This document shows, in pieces, positions 27,052 through 38,639 of a DNA stretch of 64,000 nt. Where the stretch lies: positions 31,585,042-31,649,041 of the forward strand of contig NC_052399.1 in assembly GCF_009389715.1 (NCBI RefSeq), written 5' to 3'. The DNA is from Phoenix dactylifera (lineage: Eukaryota; Streptophyta; Magnoliopsida; Arecales; Arecaceae). The translations under genes and the position numbers were made by a program. Positions within the stretch are counted from its first letter, which is position 1. Every line of letters starts with the position of its first letter. Below the pieces are notes generated by a model, which worked only from the letters and a program-made list of their open reading frames with translations, had not been told where the DNA came from and searched no databases.

Positions 27052-27630
27052 AGATCAATATATCCACCCCTCTGAACCTGTTTCCACCCTGAATCACTAG
27101 ATCTCCCTGCTCCCACCCTCAATCACTATATTTATGTTAGGAGGGTGCCATATGGTCGTTTTTCAAAGAAAAAGAACACAACATATTTTTTTTTTTGACA
27201 AGGCAAGATCAATGATGGATGTAGCTTCGTTATGCTTACTCCCTCGTGCAATTGTGGATGGATCACTTGAGAGGGAGTCTTAACAAGATTATGCTCATCG
27301 TCTCGTAGATAATTAGATGTTGTTCCTTATCATCTTATATTGACTAAGATCATACTTATCAATTTACTGGTGATTGGACACAACCATATCATCTTATATT
27401 AAGGAGAGAACTATTTTATGTAATATCTGCAATGCCATCCCTTCTCTACCTAAGTTTTTAGGATTATCTCCTCCAATGCACAAAATTTCTCCAGAATACA
27501 CAAGCCCATTTCAAATAGAAAGAATGCCAACAATTCATCACTTTATTTTCTTTTCAGGTATCATATATATTTAATAAATCACAAATGCCTCCAATGTCCC
27601 AGTGGAAACATGCAAAGCTTAGTTAGCTGA

Positions 27631-28666
27631 TCAGTGGCCATCTTCCACCATGGGACTCCTGAGTTTGTAGATCACGTACAACCCCACCCCTACCAAGACT
27701 ACAACAGCCACAGTTACAGTAACCATGGGCTGCCTAGGCTTGTAGAAGCCTAAGCCCAATTCACCTACCTTAAGCTTCCACTTCCCCAGCCTATTTTGGC
27801 CACTGCTGGGAGCTGCATGCTTCTTCTTTGGGACATCAGTCTTTGCACCACCTTTCTCACCCTCTTCACTTGTAAACTTCTCCTTACCTTTCTTCTCTTC
27901 GGTTTGATCCTTCACTTTCTTTCGCACCTTCTTTGCATCTTGTTTCATGTAGGTCGGTCCGCGTCTCTTTTCATCTTGTTGTTTCTTCGGAACATCATAT
28001 GGCTCAGCAGTACTCGGTTTCGGCTCGCCTATCGGTTTCTGGTTTTCCTTGGGTTCCTGAACTTGTGTAGGCTGATCTTTCACGCTGGCTTCAGTGATCA
28101 ACCTTGCTAATTTCACATAGAGACGCCCTTTCTCAAACCTGGCTCGGATCTCGCTAGCATTGGAATCCTCTGGGATTTTGAAGTTCTTGCGAAATCGACT
28201 CCATCGATTGTCTGCAAGAGGACGCTCCCCACTAATCCTCAGATTCCCAAAGTTATCAAGTTGAACTCTGATTTGCTCTTTGTTAAATTCTACAAGTAAA
28301 CAAGGAAGATGCGTTACAACATATTCATAATCCTGTAGTTAACGCAGAAAGGAGATTTTCAACTATATATTAGGCATGACTTATTCGAATTCCATGAGGA
28401 TTTCTACTTTAAATTTGCAATATTTTTATTAGAAGCCCTATCACTGTATGTAGAAATTAAGTAAACTAAATCATCAAAGCTTTATATCTACAACTAATTT
28501 CTAACTGCGTTGAAGGACCTAGGATGACAACTGATTGAGTTGAAGAGGAAGAAGGCATGCCTGGGAGGTCGACGACGAGGGTATTGGCTCCTTCCTCTCG
28601 AATCAACTCATGTGAGGGGACGAAATCTTCATACACACGCTGAGCAGCGGCAGCTCTTGTTTCCAT
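27631..28666 (-). CDS. RTM2-like small-heat-shock-domain membrane protein, array gene 2
   Basis: Exon 1 is 28,666-28,561 (35 codons plus 1 nt) and exon 2 is 28,289-27,631. They join in phase 1 to 254 aa. The N terminus METRAAAAQRVYEDFVPSHE leads into an alpha-crystallin domain (EFNKEQIRVQ, then ISGERPLADNRWSRF, then FEKGRLYVK, to about residue 97). A long charged linker of about 120 residues follows (many Lys, Glu and Asp, for example KKVRKKVKDQTEEKKGKEK). A hydrophobic anchor (VTVTVAVVVLVGVGLYVIY) and a basic tail end the protein. This is closest to the canonical RTM2 layout. RTM2 family members associate with membranes and sieve elements and lack heat-shock induction, so that is the likely setting. 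The 271-bp intron starts GCATGC and ends TTGTAG. No lesion was seen. Confidence 0.85.
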
Positions 28667-28719
28667 GTTGTCCTCCTTTGCTTTGTTTCTGAATGAAGAT
28701 GGAGGCCATGCATGGGGTT

Positions 28720-28727
28720 TATATATA
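28720..28727 (-). promoter_or_regulatory. TATA box of array gene 2
   Basis: Minus-strand TATATATAAACC lies about 55-60 bp above the ATG at 28,666. The leader matches those of the other array genes (a GGCCTCCATCTTCATTC motif). Confidence 0.55.
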
Positions 28728-29109
28728 CCCACATGAGGGACGGATTTTCTTAAGTTGTGTTGCCCTGGTCAATGTTGGAATTATTCCTGCGATGTGGTTT
28801 CTTGGGGCTTAGTAGGTTTGAAGGCTGGGTTATTCCTTTTTGCTTGGGCTTCCACGAAGATCATCTCATAGCATGGGTAAAGGTGGATGTTCCTTGTTTG
28901 GTTTGCACTCTTCAACTCCATTGGATATGTCATGCTTTAAAGGAAGGAAAAAATTATGGAGATACCCTTTAACTTTTCACTATGTACACTCACACCCGAC
29001 AAGTTTTAATTTTTTCGGTACGAGGATCCATATATGCGTGATTGTCATGTGAGATATTTAGACACAACATTCTATCAAGACCCTTATTGGCTAGCAAGGA
29101 TTGTTGTAC

Positions 29110-29720
29110 TAGAATTGGAGCCCAGACTGGTTGCCTGATGGTACAAGTCGGTACGGTTTTGTCTGGGCCTGTACCAACACAGTAGAGGGGGCAGAGGAGA
29201 GGGTGAATGGAAGAGAAAAAGAGAGAGAGAGAGAAAGAGAAGAGAGGAAGGAACAGAGAAGGAAGGTGGTGGAGGCCGGCGAGTTGCACAGAGGGGCGGA
29301 GGAAAGGTTCTGCCTCCAATTCCCCTATTTCATTCGAAACAAGGGGCCCGGAGGGGCGCCCCCTTTTATTTTTGAATTTTTTGAGTAAAATCGGCAAACT
29401 CCTTTTCGACTATACTTAAAAATTGCAAAAAGAAAAAGAGAGCCCCTCCGGAATCCTTGTTTCGAACGAAACAAGAAAATCGGAGGTGGAGCCTCTTCTT
29501 TGCCTCCTCTGCATGGCTCTTCGGCCCTCCATGGCTCACCACCGGCTAGTCTCTACATCCCTCTCTTATTTTCTCTCCCTCTCCCTCCCTCCCCCATTCT
29601 CTCTTGTTTCCTCTCTTTTCTTCTCCTCCCCCTTCGTCGCTAGTTTCTTGTTTTGTTTGCCGGAATTGTTCTGGTCCGCCACTGGTATGGTTTGATACAC
29701 TTCGAACCGGGTGGTTCGGG
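29110..29720. repeat. Long fold-back (imperfect inverted repeat) element
   Basis: The two halves are inverted copies of each other around about 29,400. The left arm holds TTTCATTCGAAACAAGG, then CCGGAGGGGC. The right arm read in reverse holds TTTCGTTCGAAACAAGG, then CCGGAGGGGC. Further out, GA-rich left sequence (29,200-29,270) mirrors the CT-rich right sequence (29,550-29,640). The outer ends carry GGTACAAGTCGGTACGG on the left and related GGTATGGTTTGATAC on the right. About 600 bp can fold into one hairpin. It looks like a MITE or fold-back transposon and has no coding content. Confidence 0.65.
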
Positions 29721-29938
29721 ATGGTTGCGTCGACCATGTTAGTTAGATTAGAAGAAAAATTGTGTTTTGACACGAATGGAAGAAGATCACGTGGTGATCA
29801 TATGACTCCTTTTGTTCCTCTTTCTTTCTTTCCAAATAGGTTTCCCAATCCAATTGAGTTTAATTAAGAGGTAGTAGAGGAGAGAGCGGAGAGAGAAGAG
29901 AGGATGAGAGAGCAGAGGGAGAAGAGAAGAACAAGACG

Positions 29939-30650
29939 AAGTGGGTGGTGGACAACCGGCGAATGAAGAAGGTGCTATAGCTGCCGAGTATCCAAACAAG
30001 AAGGTGTTGGTCCATGCTCCACACGAACGAGAGCTTCCTACAATTCAAGTTCGTTGATGAGGCCGAGCACTTAGAGGAGCGCCTTATGGAGGCCACCCTC
30101 GGCGAGGCCTTTCTCCTCTAGGGTGGCGATTGTTCCAAGAGCTTCAAGGAGTTCAACGCCAATAACATCCATGACACCTTTCGCATCCTTCTCCTCCAAA
30201 TGGGTGACATCCTCGTGTTCGACATTTGGATGCATGTTATCAAGGTAACACCAAACCATAGATCTAAAACCTTAGCCTTCGATCTCCCCAACTCCAAGGC
30301 TAATCAAGCAAAATTGATGCATTTGGTGTCTTTTTTCCCACTTTTTTAGATGGGAGGGTGGTGGGGTAGTTTGCGAAGCTAAGGTTGGGGCTGTTTGAGG
30401 AGAACAACACGATGAAGCTATCGAGCTATACGGGGACAACATCAATGGCGGCACATTTGATGAGAAGTTGTGGATGCTGAACCCACAGAGGATGATCGGA
30501 GCTTACTACCAGGCATGGCGATGCTCAACCTCCTCTTGGACTTTGCCACCGGTGGATACATTGCCATGCACTGTGTCATCTAGTGGAATTCTGACTTCAT
30601 GTAGCACAAGTAGGGCAATAGGTACCAGCTACCCATGGTATGATCTCTAT
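29939..30650 (+). pseudogene. DAHP synthase (plant class II type) gene fragment, broken
   Basis: Translated pieces match the shikimate-pathway enzyme 3-deoxy-D-arabino-heptulosonate-7-phosphate synthase. KWVVDNRRMKKVL with LP starts it at about 29,939. Then come [40 protein letters not shown] and a V(I)KV end at 30,246. After an intron of about 100 bp (donor GTAACA, acceptor TTTTAG at about 30,349) come LFEENNTMKLSSY, DNINGGTFDEK and LNPQRMIGAYYQA, then an FATGGYIAMHCV stretch. Lesions include in-frame stops (GAAGGTGCTATAG, CTCCTCTAGGGT and several near 30,580-30,620) and a frameshift between the SSYTG and DNING segments. Because it keeps an intron it derives from genomic duplication or capture, not from an mRNA copy. 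It is non-functional. Confidence 0.8.
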
Positions 30651-32261
30651 TGACCTCTAATTTTCTTACCCCTTTTCCTTTGTTTACACTCTAAAGGTAG
30701 GATTTTTCGAAGATTTTTTGCTAGTTTTATTGAAAAAACTAGGATTTTTCTATGCTTTTTCCTATTGTTTTTCATGAAAGAAAGTTTGAACTTTTCTTGA
30801 TTTTGAGCAAAACGTTGAATCTTTCTATTTTTCTGGTGTTTATATTGAAAAAGGTTTGGACTTTTCATGCTTTTGAGCAAAACATTAAATCTTTTCCTAT
30901 TTTTTCTACTATTTTTATTGAAAAAAGTTTGGACTTTTTCATGCTCTTTCGCTTTTCTATTGAAACGTTTGGATTTTTACACCTCACACCAGTCCTTTCG
31001 ATCAATTTTTGCCACTTTTTGTAGAAGTAGTTCTATTTTGGCCATTTTCTCACATAGACATGAACTGGTTTTCCAAGATATCTCTATAAGATTGTTATGA
31101 AAAATAGAAATTCATAATCGATATTGTAAGGCTTCACCTAAAGGCCCACCTAACCAGATGGCGGGATCATTGGCCAGCCTAGAAGATTTGGATCAGCATG
31201 AATAGACTAAAATAGGCCTAGGAATCTCAAATCGGCCCCAAGACCTATTTCGCTCGAAAGAGAATTTGAAATAAATAAATAAATAAATGAGGAAAAGCTC
31301 ATAGGACTCCCTATGGGAGTCATCTCCTTCTGTGACTCCCTATGGGAGTCCGATGGAGGAAAAGCACGGGAGCTCATAGGACTCCCTCAACCTTTAGCTC
31401 TATTTAAGCTCCCAGCATCCCATTAATGCACACCATCAATCTCCAATCACCAAGAGTCATTCATGCCGACTTTCTTCTTCCTTTTCTTTCCAAATGCCAG
31501 CCGCCATTTTCACTATGATTGTGGCAAATATGCGACATAGAGGAGGTATGAAGTACCTCTATCCCATCTATCTTCTTCATGCCGTGAGCCCTATCAGTGA
31601 AACCTCTTTGTAGCATGCTTTGACCACCATAAGGGGTCCGCCAGGCAGCAAATTGGCTTCCACCTTAGTCTTTGTTGGACACTGTTAGATTGGTTATTCT
31701 TAGTTTTTATTGAGCCACCTATATCCTAGCCTAACCATGATCAGATGAATTATCTTGATCAGACTGACTGGGATTCGAACACTCCCGCTTGGCCTGCCCT
31801 ATGAGGATGTTGGGACTTAGAATTTTTATTCCTAAAAAATTATGGCAAAATTATGATAAAATTATAATTTTTGAATATTAGCTTTTGAGAGAAATTTTCG
31901 GAAATAATTGGATCTGTCAGTTGATTTTACTTTCAAGGTAAGCAATACTTCACTTTTTCTAGATCTATCGTCAAATTATAAAATTATTATATTAATAAAT
32001 TTTGATCATACTATTCATGATGCATAAATTTGATGAACAATAGTTTATTATTAAATATGCTTAATTTTGGAATATTGTGATGATGCATGATTGGAAGTAT
32101 TAATCTTGTTATGAATTATGCTTGCAATTTTGATATCGCATGATTTTTTGTATTTTTGTTAAACTAAAATATGAAAGATAGAATTTTGATTTGCCCTTCT
32201 TGCATGAACTGCTCTGTAGCTGCACTCTGTTGGGTAATTACGCAATTAACAAAATTAAATA
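30651..32261. repeat. T-rich degenerate tandem repeat and spacer
   Basis: From about 30,725 to 30,985 a roughly 90-bp unit (core TTGAAAAAAGTTTGGACTTTT followed by TTTTGAGCAAAAC) occurs about three times. At 31,295-31,390 there are perfect GACTCCCTATGGGAGTC palindromes in direct repeat. At 31,440-31,560 a segment resembles the captured block found at 43,330 and 58,090. The remainder is AT-rich with no gene. Confidence 0.5.
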
Positions 32262-32675
32262 GCAGAATTTTTTTGACAAGGCAAGAGATGATGGATACAG
32301 CTAGCTTCGCTATGCTTACTCCGTTGCACAATTATAGGCAGATCATTTGAGAGGGAGTCTCATCTCATAGATAGATGATGTTCCTTATCATCTTATATCC
32401 TGACTAATATCATACTCATCAATTTACTGGCGATTGGACACAACCATATCATCTTAAAGGAAATAACTATTTTATGTAATATCTGCAATGCCATCCCTTC
32501 TCTACCTAAGTTTTTAGTATTATCTCCTCCCATGCACAAAATTCTCCAGATTCACACAAGGCCATTTCAAATAGAAAGAATGAGAACAATTCCTCACTTT
32601 ATTTTTTTTTTAAGGCATCATACACATTTGATAAATCACAAATGCCTCCAATGTCCCAATAGAAACATGCCAAGC

Positions 32676-33552
32676 TTACTTTTTGGAGGTCACGTACAAC
32701 GCCATCACAACCAAGAGCACAACAGCCACAATTACATTAGCCAGGACCTGCACTGGCTTGGAGAAGCCCAAGCCCGGTTCAACCTTCTCCTTATCCTTCT
32801 TCTCTTTGGTTTGATCCTTCTCTTTCTCTCCCACCTTCTCTTCATCCTTTCTCTTGTGGGGTTCGCCTCTCTTTTCATCTTGTTTTGTAGCTTGTGTAGG
32901 CTGAACTTTCTCTCTGGTTTCTCTTATTATGATGGCAGCTTCCATACTGGTTCCAGCGATCTTTGGTAATACTTTCAAATAAAGACGCCCATTCTCAAAC
33001 TTAGCACGGATCTCATCGCATTCCTTTGGGGCTTCGAAGACATTGCGAAATCGACTCCATCGGTTGTCTGCAAGAGGACGCTCCCCACTAATACTCAGTC
33101 TCCGAAAGTTCTCAAATTGAACCCTGACTTGCTCTTTCTTAAATTCTACAAGTAGGCAAGGAAGATGCATTACAAAATATTCATAATCCTATAAGTAATG
33201 CAAAAAGGTCATTTTAAACTATATATTAGGCATGACATATTCAAACTCCACGAGGATTTCTACTTTAAATTTGCAATATTTATATTAGAAACCTTATTAC
33301 TATATGTACAAAGCAAACTAGTTCATCAAAGCGTTATATATTAATTCAACCTTATATGAGAAAAGTAACTATAGTTCTACAACTTTCTAACTGCGTTGAA
33401 GGACCTACAATGACAACTGCTTGAGTTGAAGGGAAAGAAGGCATACCTGTGAGCTCGATGACGATGGTGTCGAGTCCTTCATCTTGAACTAACTTGTATG
33501 AAGGGACGAAATCTTCATACACAGGCTGATCAGGGGCAGCTTTTGTTTCCAT
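32676..33552 (-). CDS. RTM2-like small-heat-shock-domain membrane protein, array gene 3
   Basis: Exon 1 is 33,552-33,447 and exon 2 is 33,145-32,676, joined in phase 1 to 191 aa. The N terminus METKAAPDQPVYEDFVPSYK leads into the ACD (EFKKEQVRVQ, SISGERPLADNRWSRF, FENGRLYLKVLPK, to about residue 97). A Lys/Glu-rich linker of about 65 residues (RKDEEKVGEKEKDQTKEKKD) and a hydrophobic anchor (VLANVIVAVVLLVVMALYV) with a TSKK tail follow. It is intermediate in linker length between gene 2 and the short genes 4 and 6. The 301-bp intron is the only one in the array with a canonical GT donor (CACAG|GTATGC), which fixes where the exon ends in its GC-donor relatives. No lesion was seen. Confidence 0.85.
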
Positions 33553-33630
33553 GTCAGCCTCCTTTGCTTTGTTTCCCTCTTCGAACTCCTATTGCGCTCG
33601 AGTGAATGAAGATGGAGGCCATGCATGGGG

Positions 33631-33636
33631 TTTATA
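33631..33636 (-). promoter_or_regulatory. TATA box of array gene 3
   Basis: Minus-strand GGTATAAACCCC lies about 80 bp above the ATG. The upstream segment has a short internal duplication (GGGTTTGGTTGGTTTGAAAG, at about 33,654 and 33,694). Confidence 0.5.
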
Positions 33637-33939
33637 CCTGCATGAGTTGGGGGTAGGGTTTGGTTGGTTTGAAAGCTGGGTTATTCCTTTATTAGGGTTT
33701 GGTTGGTTTGAAAGCAAGCTGAGTTATTCCTTTTTTGATTGGGCTTCTTTGGAGATCACCTCATAGCTTGGGTAAAGGTGGATGTTCCTTGTTTGGTTTG
33801 CACTCTATTGTTCCAAAGGATTTGTCATGCTCTAAGTAAAATACTATTATAGCTTTCTTAAAGATACCAGTTTTTTTTAATAAAACATAAAAGTGATTTT
33901 AATTACTGTAGGCTGTTATGTATGCAGAGTGATTGTTAC

Positions 33940-36317
33940 TATCATGAAATGAAATGGCATGTTATTATTATTGTTTGTTTTGTTCAAAAACATCACTATT
34001 GTTTGTTACTGCTTGTCTCAAATCATGAGGAATTGTATTAAAACTCCAGCATTCCAGCCCATGCTTCACTTGTCATATTGAGACTATTTGTTGATATTTC
34101 CAGATTATTAAAGATAAGTTTGAAGTTAAAGTTTAAAGTGTGGTGATCGTACCAACTGTATCGCGGTTGCTTGGGCAATGAAATAGGTGCAAGATTGGAG
34201 ACATACACTGAAATGTTCTTATCTTCATCTATGTGCTAAGGGAATCTACGCTTTCATCTGCCTCGAAACCAGAAACTGCTTTGCTTAATCATTTACATTA
34301 TCAACTCTTTTTGGGCAGTATAATCATATTTCTAGATCCACCAACAGCAAATTTTGTTATGAGGGGGTCTCCTCTGCATTCAGCAGATGAAATCCTTCTA
34401 GCAATCTTAGCTCTTTAGGTCATTATTAACTGAAGAAAAGAGAGGCTACGACATTTGCTAAGGCCATAAAGGAATATAGATGCAGCATAACGCTCAGAAG
34501 AAATTTGAAGTACAAACAAAGGGCCCCACAAGAAGAAATTTTTTAGATACACCATTGTATGTCATTTAGCAGAAAATAAAGGAACATAGATCCATCATGT
34601 CACCCAGGAAATCCTCAAATTCTTGTCTATCGATATATATTATGCCCTATTTTGGCTTCTTTTTTTTTTTTTTTTTTTTTAATTTTAACCATAAGTCATC
34701 GCCGACATTGCTATCGTCGCAATCCTCACCGAGGCCTTTTTCCGGTCGCTTGCATCTGTACATGGCCATGGCCGAATTTCAGCCGCCGACGAGCGAACTG
34801 AAGCATGGATTCAAATGAGTCAAACCACATGTTTCAACCCTTGTTTTTGCTTCCTTTTCAAGCGCTATCGGCTGCTTGTTGTTGCCCGCCATCACTGCAA
34901 GCTATTCCATGGCTGCCTTTTTCTCTTTCTCTATTTTGTGAAATAAATAAATAAATAAAATAGGAGTGCAAATGAGTCGGATTGGACAGGGTCATGAGTA
35001 ATCCCGACTTGACCCAGTTCTTTGATCGAATTCTAATATTAGACCCAAACCTAAACCAATAAAAGATTGGGTCAAGTCCACAGCCAAAATTTATGACCTA
35101 ATGGATCATTCGGATCAGATCGGGTCCATGTATTACCCAACCCCAATCCAAAAAATTCGAGTCTAAAGCCGGTTCGGGTTAGTTTGGATCGGATCGGATC
35201 TCTGTACTTCTCATCCAACCGACTCATAGTTGAAATTAGTCCAGCAACTGCAACAAACATATGGACAATATTTTGATAATAAATAAAGAAATACAAATGT
35301 CAAAATATTATACGTTCAATGGACCTATTGAAAGGAGCAATGCTTAAGCTCCCAATCACTTTATAAATTATCAAACTTCTCTTTTGAAAAAAGGTCATAC
35401 TGCTTTTATGACTTTACATACTGTTGACTAGATGATCCAATTCATTAGATAATAAACTAAATTCATGACTGGTTCTACAATTGAGATTCAACATTTACAA
35501 TCAATTAGACACTAAGATTCCTGAGATTCACTAGTAGCTGCAGCTTGGACTCCCTCCACCTTGCTTTCTTCTACCTTGATCTCTTCCTTCAACATCTACT
35601 TTGGTGACAACGAAGTTCAACAATCAATTACAGAAATCTATTAATTACCACATAACCAACTACTATTAACTACACAAAATAGACAATAAACAATATTGCT
35701 CTCATTGAAATATTTTAACAACTAACAAAGCAAATTAGAGGTCCCCCACATGCAATTATTGTGACTATATCATGCTGTAAAAAATCCTACATATAGAGAC
35801 CACCAAAAATTACTGCACATATACAGTATAACTTAACCTAATTATGACTTGCAAGGTATTGGATGCTTAATTGAACAAGTCATCAAACTAAATCATTATG
35901 CTACATAAGATTACCTTAGCCTTGTATCGTACCCCAAATCCAATAGAAGCTCACAAATCAATCTCTATGAAGTCAATCTCAAGCCTCCCATTGCAGATCC
36001 TGAGAGTTAGAGTCAATTTCTTGCTATCTATACTTTCCAGAATTGTTCCCATCAAGATTCATCGATACCAAGATATATAAAGGATCAACACATAGTAGAA
36101 CTATATAAACTACATATCAGATCACTTGCTGCAGCATATTTCCAATGCTGCCCAAAAATTACTATCAAGTAAACTCACTTGATGCCTTTGTATATCTAAG
36201 AGCATAAAAAATCATAAAAAAAATATTTAAAAAGAAAAAGGAAGAATTTGCAACAAAATGGGGTACTGGATAAGGCTTCTGTCACAACAAATTGCAATGT
36301 TAAATGGCACACCAAGA
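33940..36317. repeat. Array unit 1, downstream duplicated sequences
   Basis: Colinear with 41,380-44,570 and 56,340-59,290 but shorter. It holds a segment around 34,230-34,420 (ATCAACTCTTTTTGGGCAGT and following), a block at 34,700-34,920 (GCCGAGGC-like and CATGGCCATGGCCGAATT) and a GGATCGGATCGGAT-rich block at 34,970-35,230. A segment at 35,340-35,700 ends in the empty LTR target site (ACTACTATTAACTACAC at about 35,660). It lacks the LINE piece present in units 2 and 3. No intact gene was seen. Confidence 0.65.
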
Positions 36318-36754
36318 AGCCACCAAGGTGGTAGTCTAGTGGTACTGGGCGTATTTTCTATCCTCACGGTTTCAAGTTCGAGTCGCTGCGGCGTCGATTA
36401 GAATGTGGCTTCGGCCACTGCTTAGATATGGGGCCTAGGAACGCTTATTAGACCTCTAGTAGCTTTGGTGGTGCCAGGTGTGACGTACTCACACGTGGGA
36501 TTCGAGCTGGAGCCCAGAGAGGTAGTCGTACCGGGTGCACGGGTGGAGAGGGTATGAGTAAAACCAGTCGGGGTGCCCAATACACGGCTATTTCTGTCCG
36601 CATCGAGCACTCTCCTGGTGGGGTGGGGGCCCAGTGAGAGCTGCTACGTGGGGGTGGGTTTGTCCTTTTCTTTCGTCTTTTTTTTTTTTTCTAAGAAAAA
36701 AAAAAAGAAAAAAAAGAGGAGAAGAAGAAGAAGAAGGAGGAGGAGGAGAAAGAA
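36318..36754 (+). mobile_element. tRNA-derived SINE with target-site duplication
   Basis: A pol III A box (GGTAGTCTAGTGGTACTGGG) and a B box (GGTTTCAAGTTCGAGTC) lie in the right order and spacing near the 5' end. About 330 bp of body and a T-rich then GAA/GGA-rich simple-sequence tail follow. The 12-bp string GGCACACCAAGA lies directly before (36,306-36,317) and directly after (36,755-36,766), which is a clear target-site duplication. Confidence 0.8.
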
Positions 36755-37439
36755 GGCACACCAAGACCCATGTCTGCAGCCGTGGGTACATTTGGCATGA
36801 TAGCTTGCCATTCTCAACGCACAACAAACTGGGGAGAAACGCCAACTTTTATATATTGAAATAGAAAGAGGAGCATGCACTAGAATAGTACGATTGAGAT
36901 CTAAATAATAAAAAATAAATAAACATAAATTAACAATAGATGAGACTACTGATTAATGCTAATGGTGAAATCTTAATGTTCATAATGTGTTGAATGGGCA
37001 TTTTAATGCAGTTGGCAGCAGATAAGGATGCTCGGATCAGAGGATTGAAAGACAATATGGATGCTTTTCGGCAAATGGAACCCTATCCCCAACTTTGACT
37101 GCCATTTAACTGTAAATTCTTGCCCAAGTTCCCATTATCAATTTGTCCATTATATACAATATATATACACCTCCTACATGAGCCAAGAAAAACCTTGTTG
37201 CATGACAAACGCCTGCAATGACGATGGCATCATAAGCAACTATTTCTGGATTAATTGTTCATACAAACATAAAAAAAGTTTGGAAAGTCTCGCCTTAGCA
37301 ACTGATTTTCGCAAACAAAAAACATAATATCATTCATCTCTTTCACTTTACCAAAGTAACAACTATCAAGTTACTGATTCACTTTTAAGTGCTTGATCAA
37401 ATAACCTTGGACCAACTTGTTACCCAACCAAGAACTTTT
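36755..37439. other. Unit-1-specific spacer with an orphan exon-like segment
   Basis: At 37,013-37,098 a polypyrimidine/AG-like acceptor (TTTTAATGCAG) is followed by an open stretch reading LAADKDARIRGL, then KDNMDAFRQMEP, then a stop. It looks like a terminal coiled-coil exon of an unidentified gene. The flanks are AT-rich. Confidence 0.35.
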
Positions 37440-37840
37440 AGCACTCGTTTGGGTTACGGAAATTTTTTTTTCTCACTGGAATATTTTTTTTTAAGAAGAC
37501 GATTTCTAGGAATATGATGCTTAGGAAAATAGTTTTAGCATATTTGGTCGATCATGAAAAAGTGGTATATCTCAGAGTAGCTTATGTTTAGTTGAGAATC
37601 TACTTTTCTGCAAAGTTGTATAAAATACATATTATACCATTAATAAAGGAAAAGACTTTACCTATAGATTTTGATGACTTAAGGGTAATTTAGAAAAAAA
37701 AAAAGGTGGATCCCAATTTTCAACCGTGTGAAAGTAGTTTTTCCATGTCTCTCATGGGTTTTTCTTTACTATGAAATATCGTAATCTTAGTCCTATGAAA
37801 ATGCTACTTTCCCATTTCAAAGAATTTCAACCTCTTATGT
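37440..37840. mobile_element. Truncated hAT-like MITE in unit 1
   Basis: It starts GCACTCGTTTGGGTTACGG and is colinear with 59,929-60,290 of unit 3 (AAGAAGACGATTTCTAGG, then CTCTCATGGGTTTTTCTT). Unlike unit 3 it breaks off after GCTACTTTCCCATTTC and joins straight to the segment that begins unit 2. Confidence 0.55.
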
Positions 37841-38639
37841 ACCTTATTCAAATCTAAATCAAAATTTCTAAATAACAATAGAAATAATACAAAATAGGCG
37901 ACGTATAAAGAAAGCTAGCAAACACTCAAGATTCTTGAAAAAAAGAGAGGAGAAAATCAAAACGTTAATTCTAAACCAAAGAATTTGACATTTGCAGTAA
38001 CTCTTTTAAACCCGAACCATAAGCTGAGGTAAAGAATAGAAGATCCAAAATTGAATAACAGAGCTGTCTATCTTGATCTGGTTTTGGAATTGCAAATAAG
38101 AGGGGGAGATTCCATTTTAAATTGGTCAAACAAGGCTTCAACGAGCTTTAGGTTATTCGGGTTTGGTTTGATGAGCTCATTTTAAGTGCAGCTATAACTA
38201 TTGAAGCTTGCCTTATAATCCATGTCTCTTATCTGTTCATGAACCTGCCGTGATAGTCTATAGTTTTTGTAATTAGCTAACATTTGTGTTTGATTTGTTT
38301 ATAATATAAGCTATGCTTAAATTGATCTTATTATGGATTATGTTTGATCGACTTTGCTACCACATAATTTCTTGTATTTTTGTTGAACTAAGGTATAACA
38401 CCACATGATTGTTTTGAATGCTTAGTTTAACTATGTTAAGGACATGGCAATAGGGGCTAATACGTTGGCAATTGATTAGTCCTGCAGAATTTATGTGACA
38501 AAAGGAATGGATTACCATAAAAGTGGCAAAACACAAGGACCCTGCCAAGAGCGGTTAAATGTTGGCATATGTTTTATCATGAAGGGTTGTAACGCAAGGA
38601 GATGCATGGATTTGGTTTTGAATGAATGAAATTGATATG

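Larger units (their letters stand above)
27185..28950. repeat. Array unit 0 (carries array gene 2)
   Basis: The block begins TTTTTGACAAGGCAAGA and continues GATGTAGCTTCG, then the gene, then the upstream GGGTAAAGGTGGATGTTCCT segment. The same order recurs at 32,262, 39,490, 52,640 and (5' truncated) 61,885. This is the oldest and most diverged of the five related units. Confidence 0.7.
32262..33840. repeat. Array unit 1, gene part
   Basis: The block runs from GACAAGGCAAGAGATGATGG through array gene 3 to the upstream GGTGGATGTTCCTTGTTTGG block, colinear with unit 0 and units 2-4. It is joined downstream (33,940-37,840) to the same extra sequences found in units 2 and 3. Confidence 0.7.

Noticed and set aside
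36318-36400. Functional tRNA gene
   Set aside because: A and B boxes are present, but the segment does not fold into a complete cloverleaf with an acceptor stem. It is the head of a SINE with a target duplication.
36573-36880. Several ORFs with long Lys/Arg/Glu or Phe/Leu runs
   Set aside because: They come from the T, A and GAA/GGA simple-sequence tail of the SINE read in different frames.
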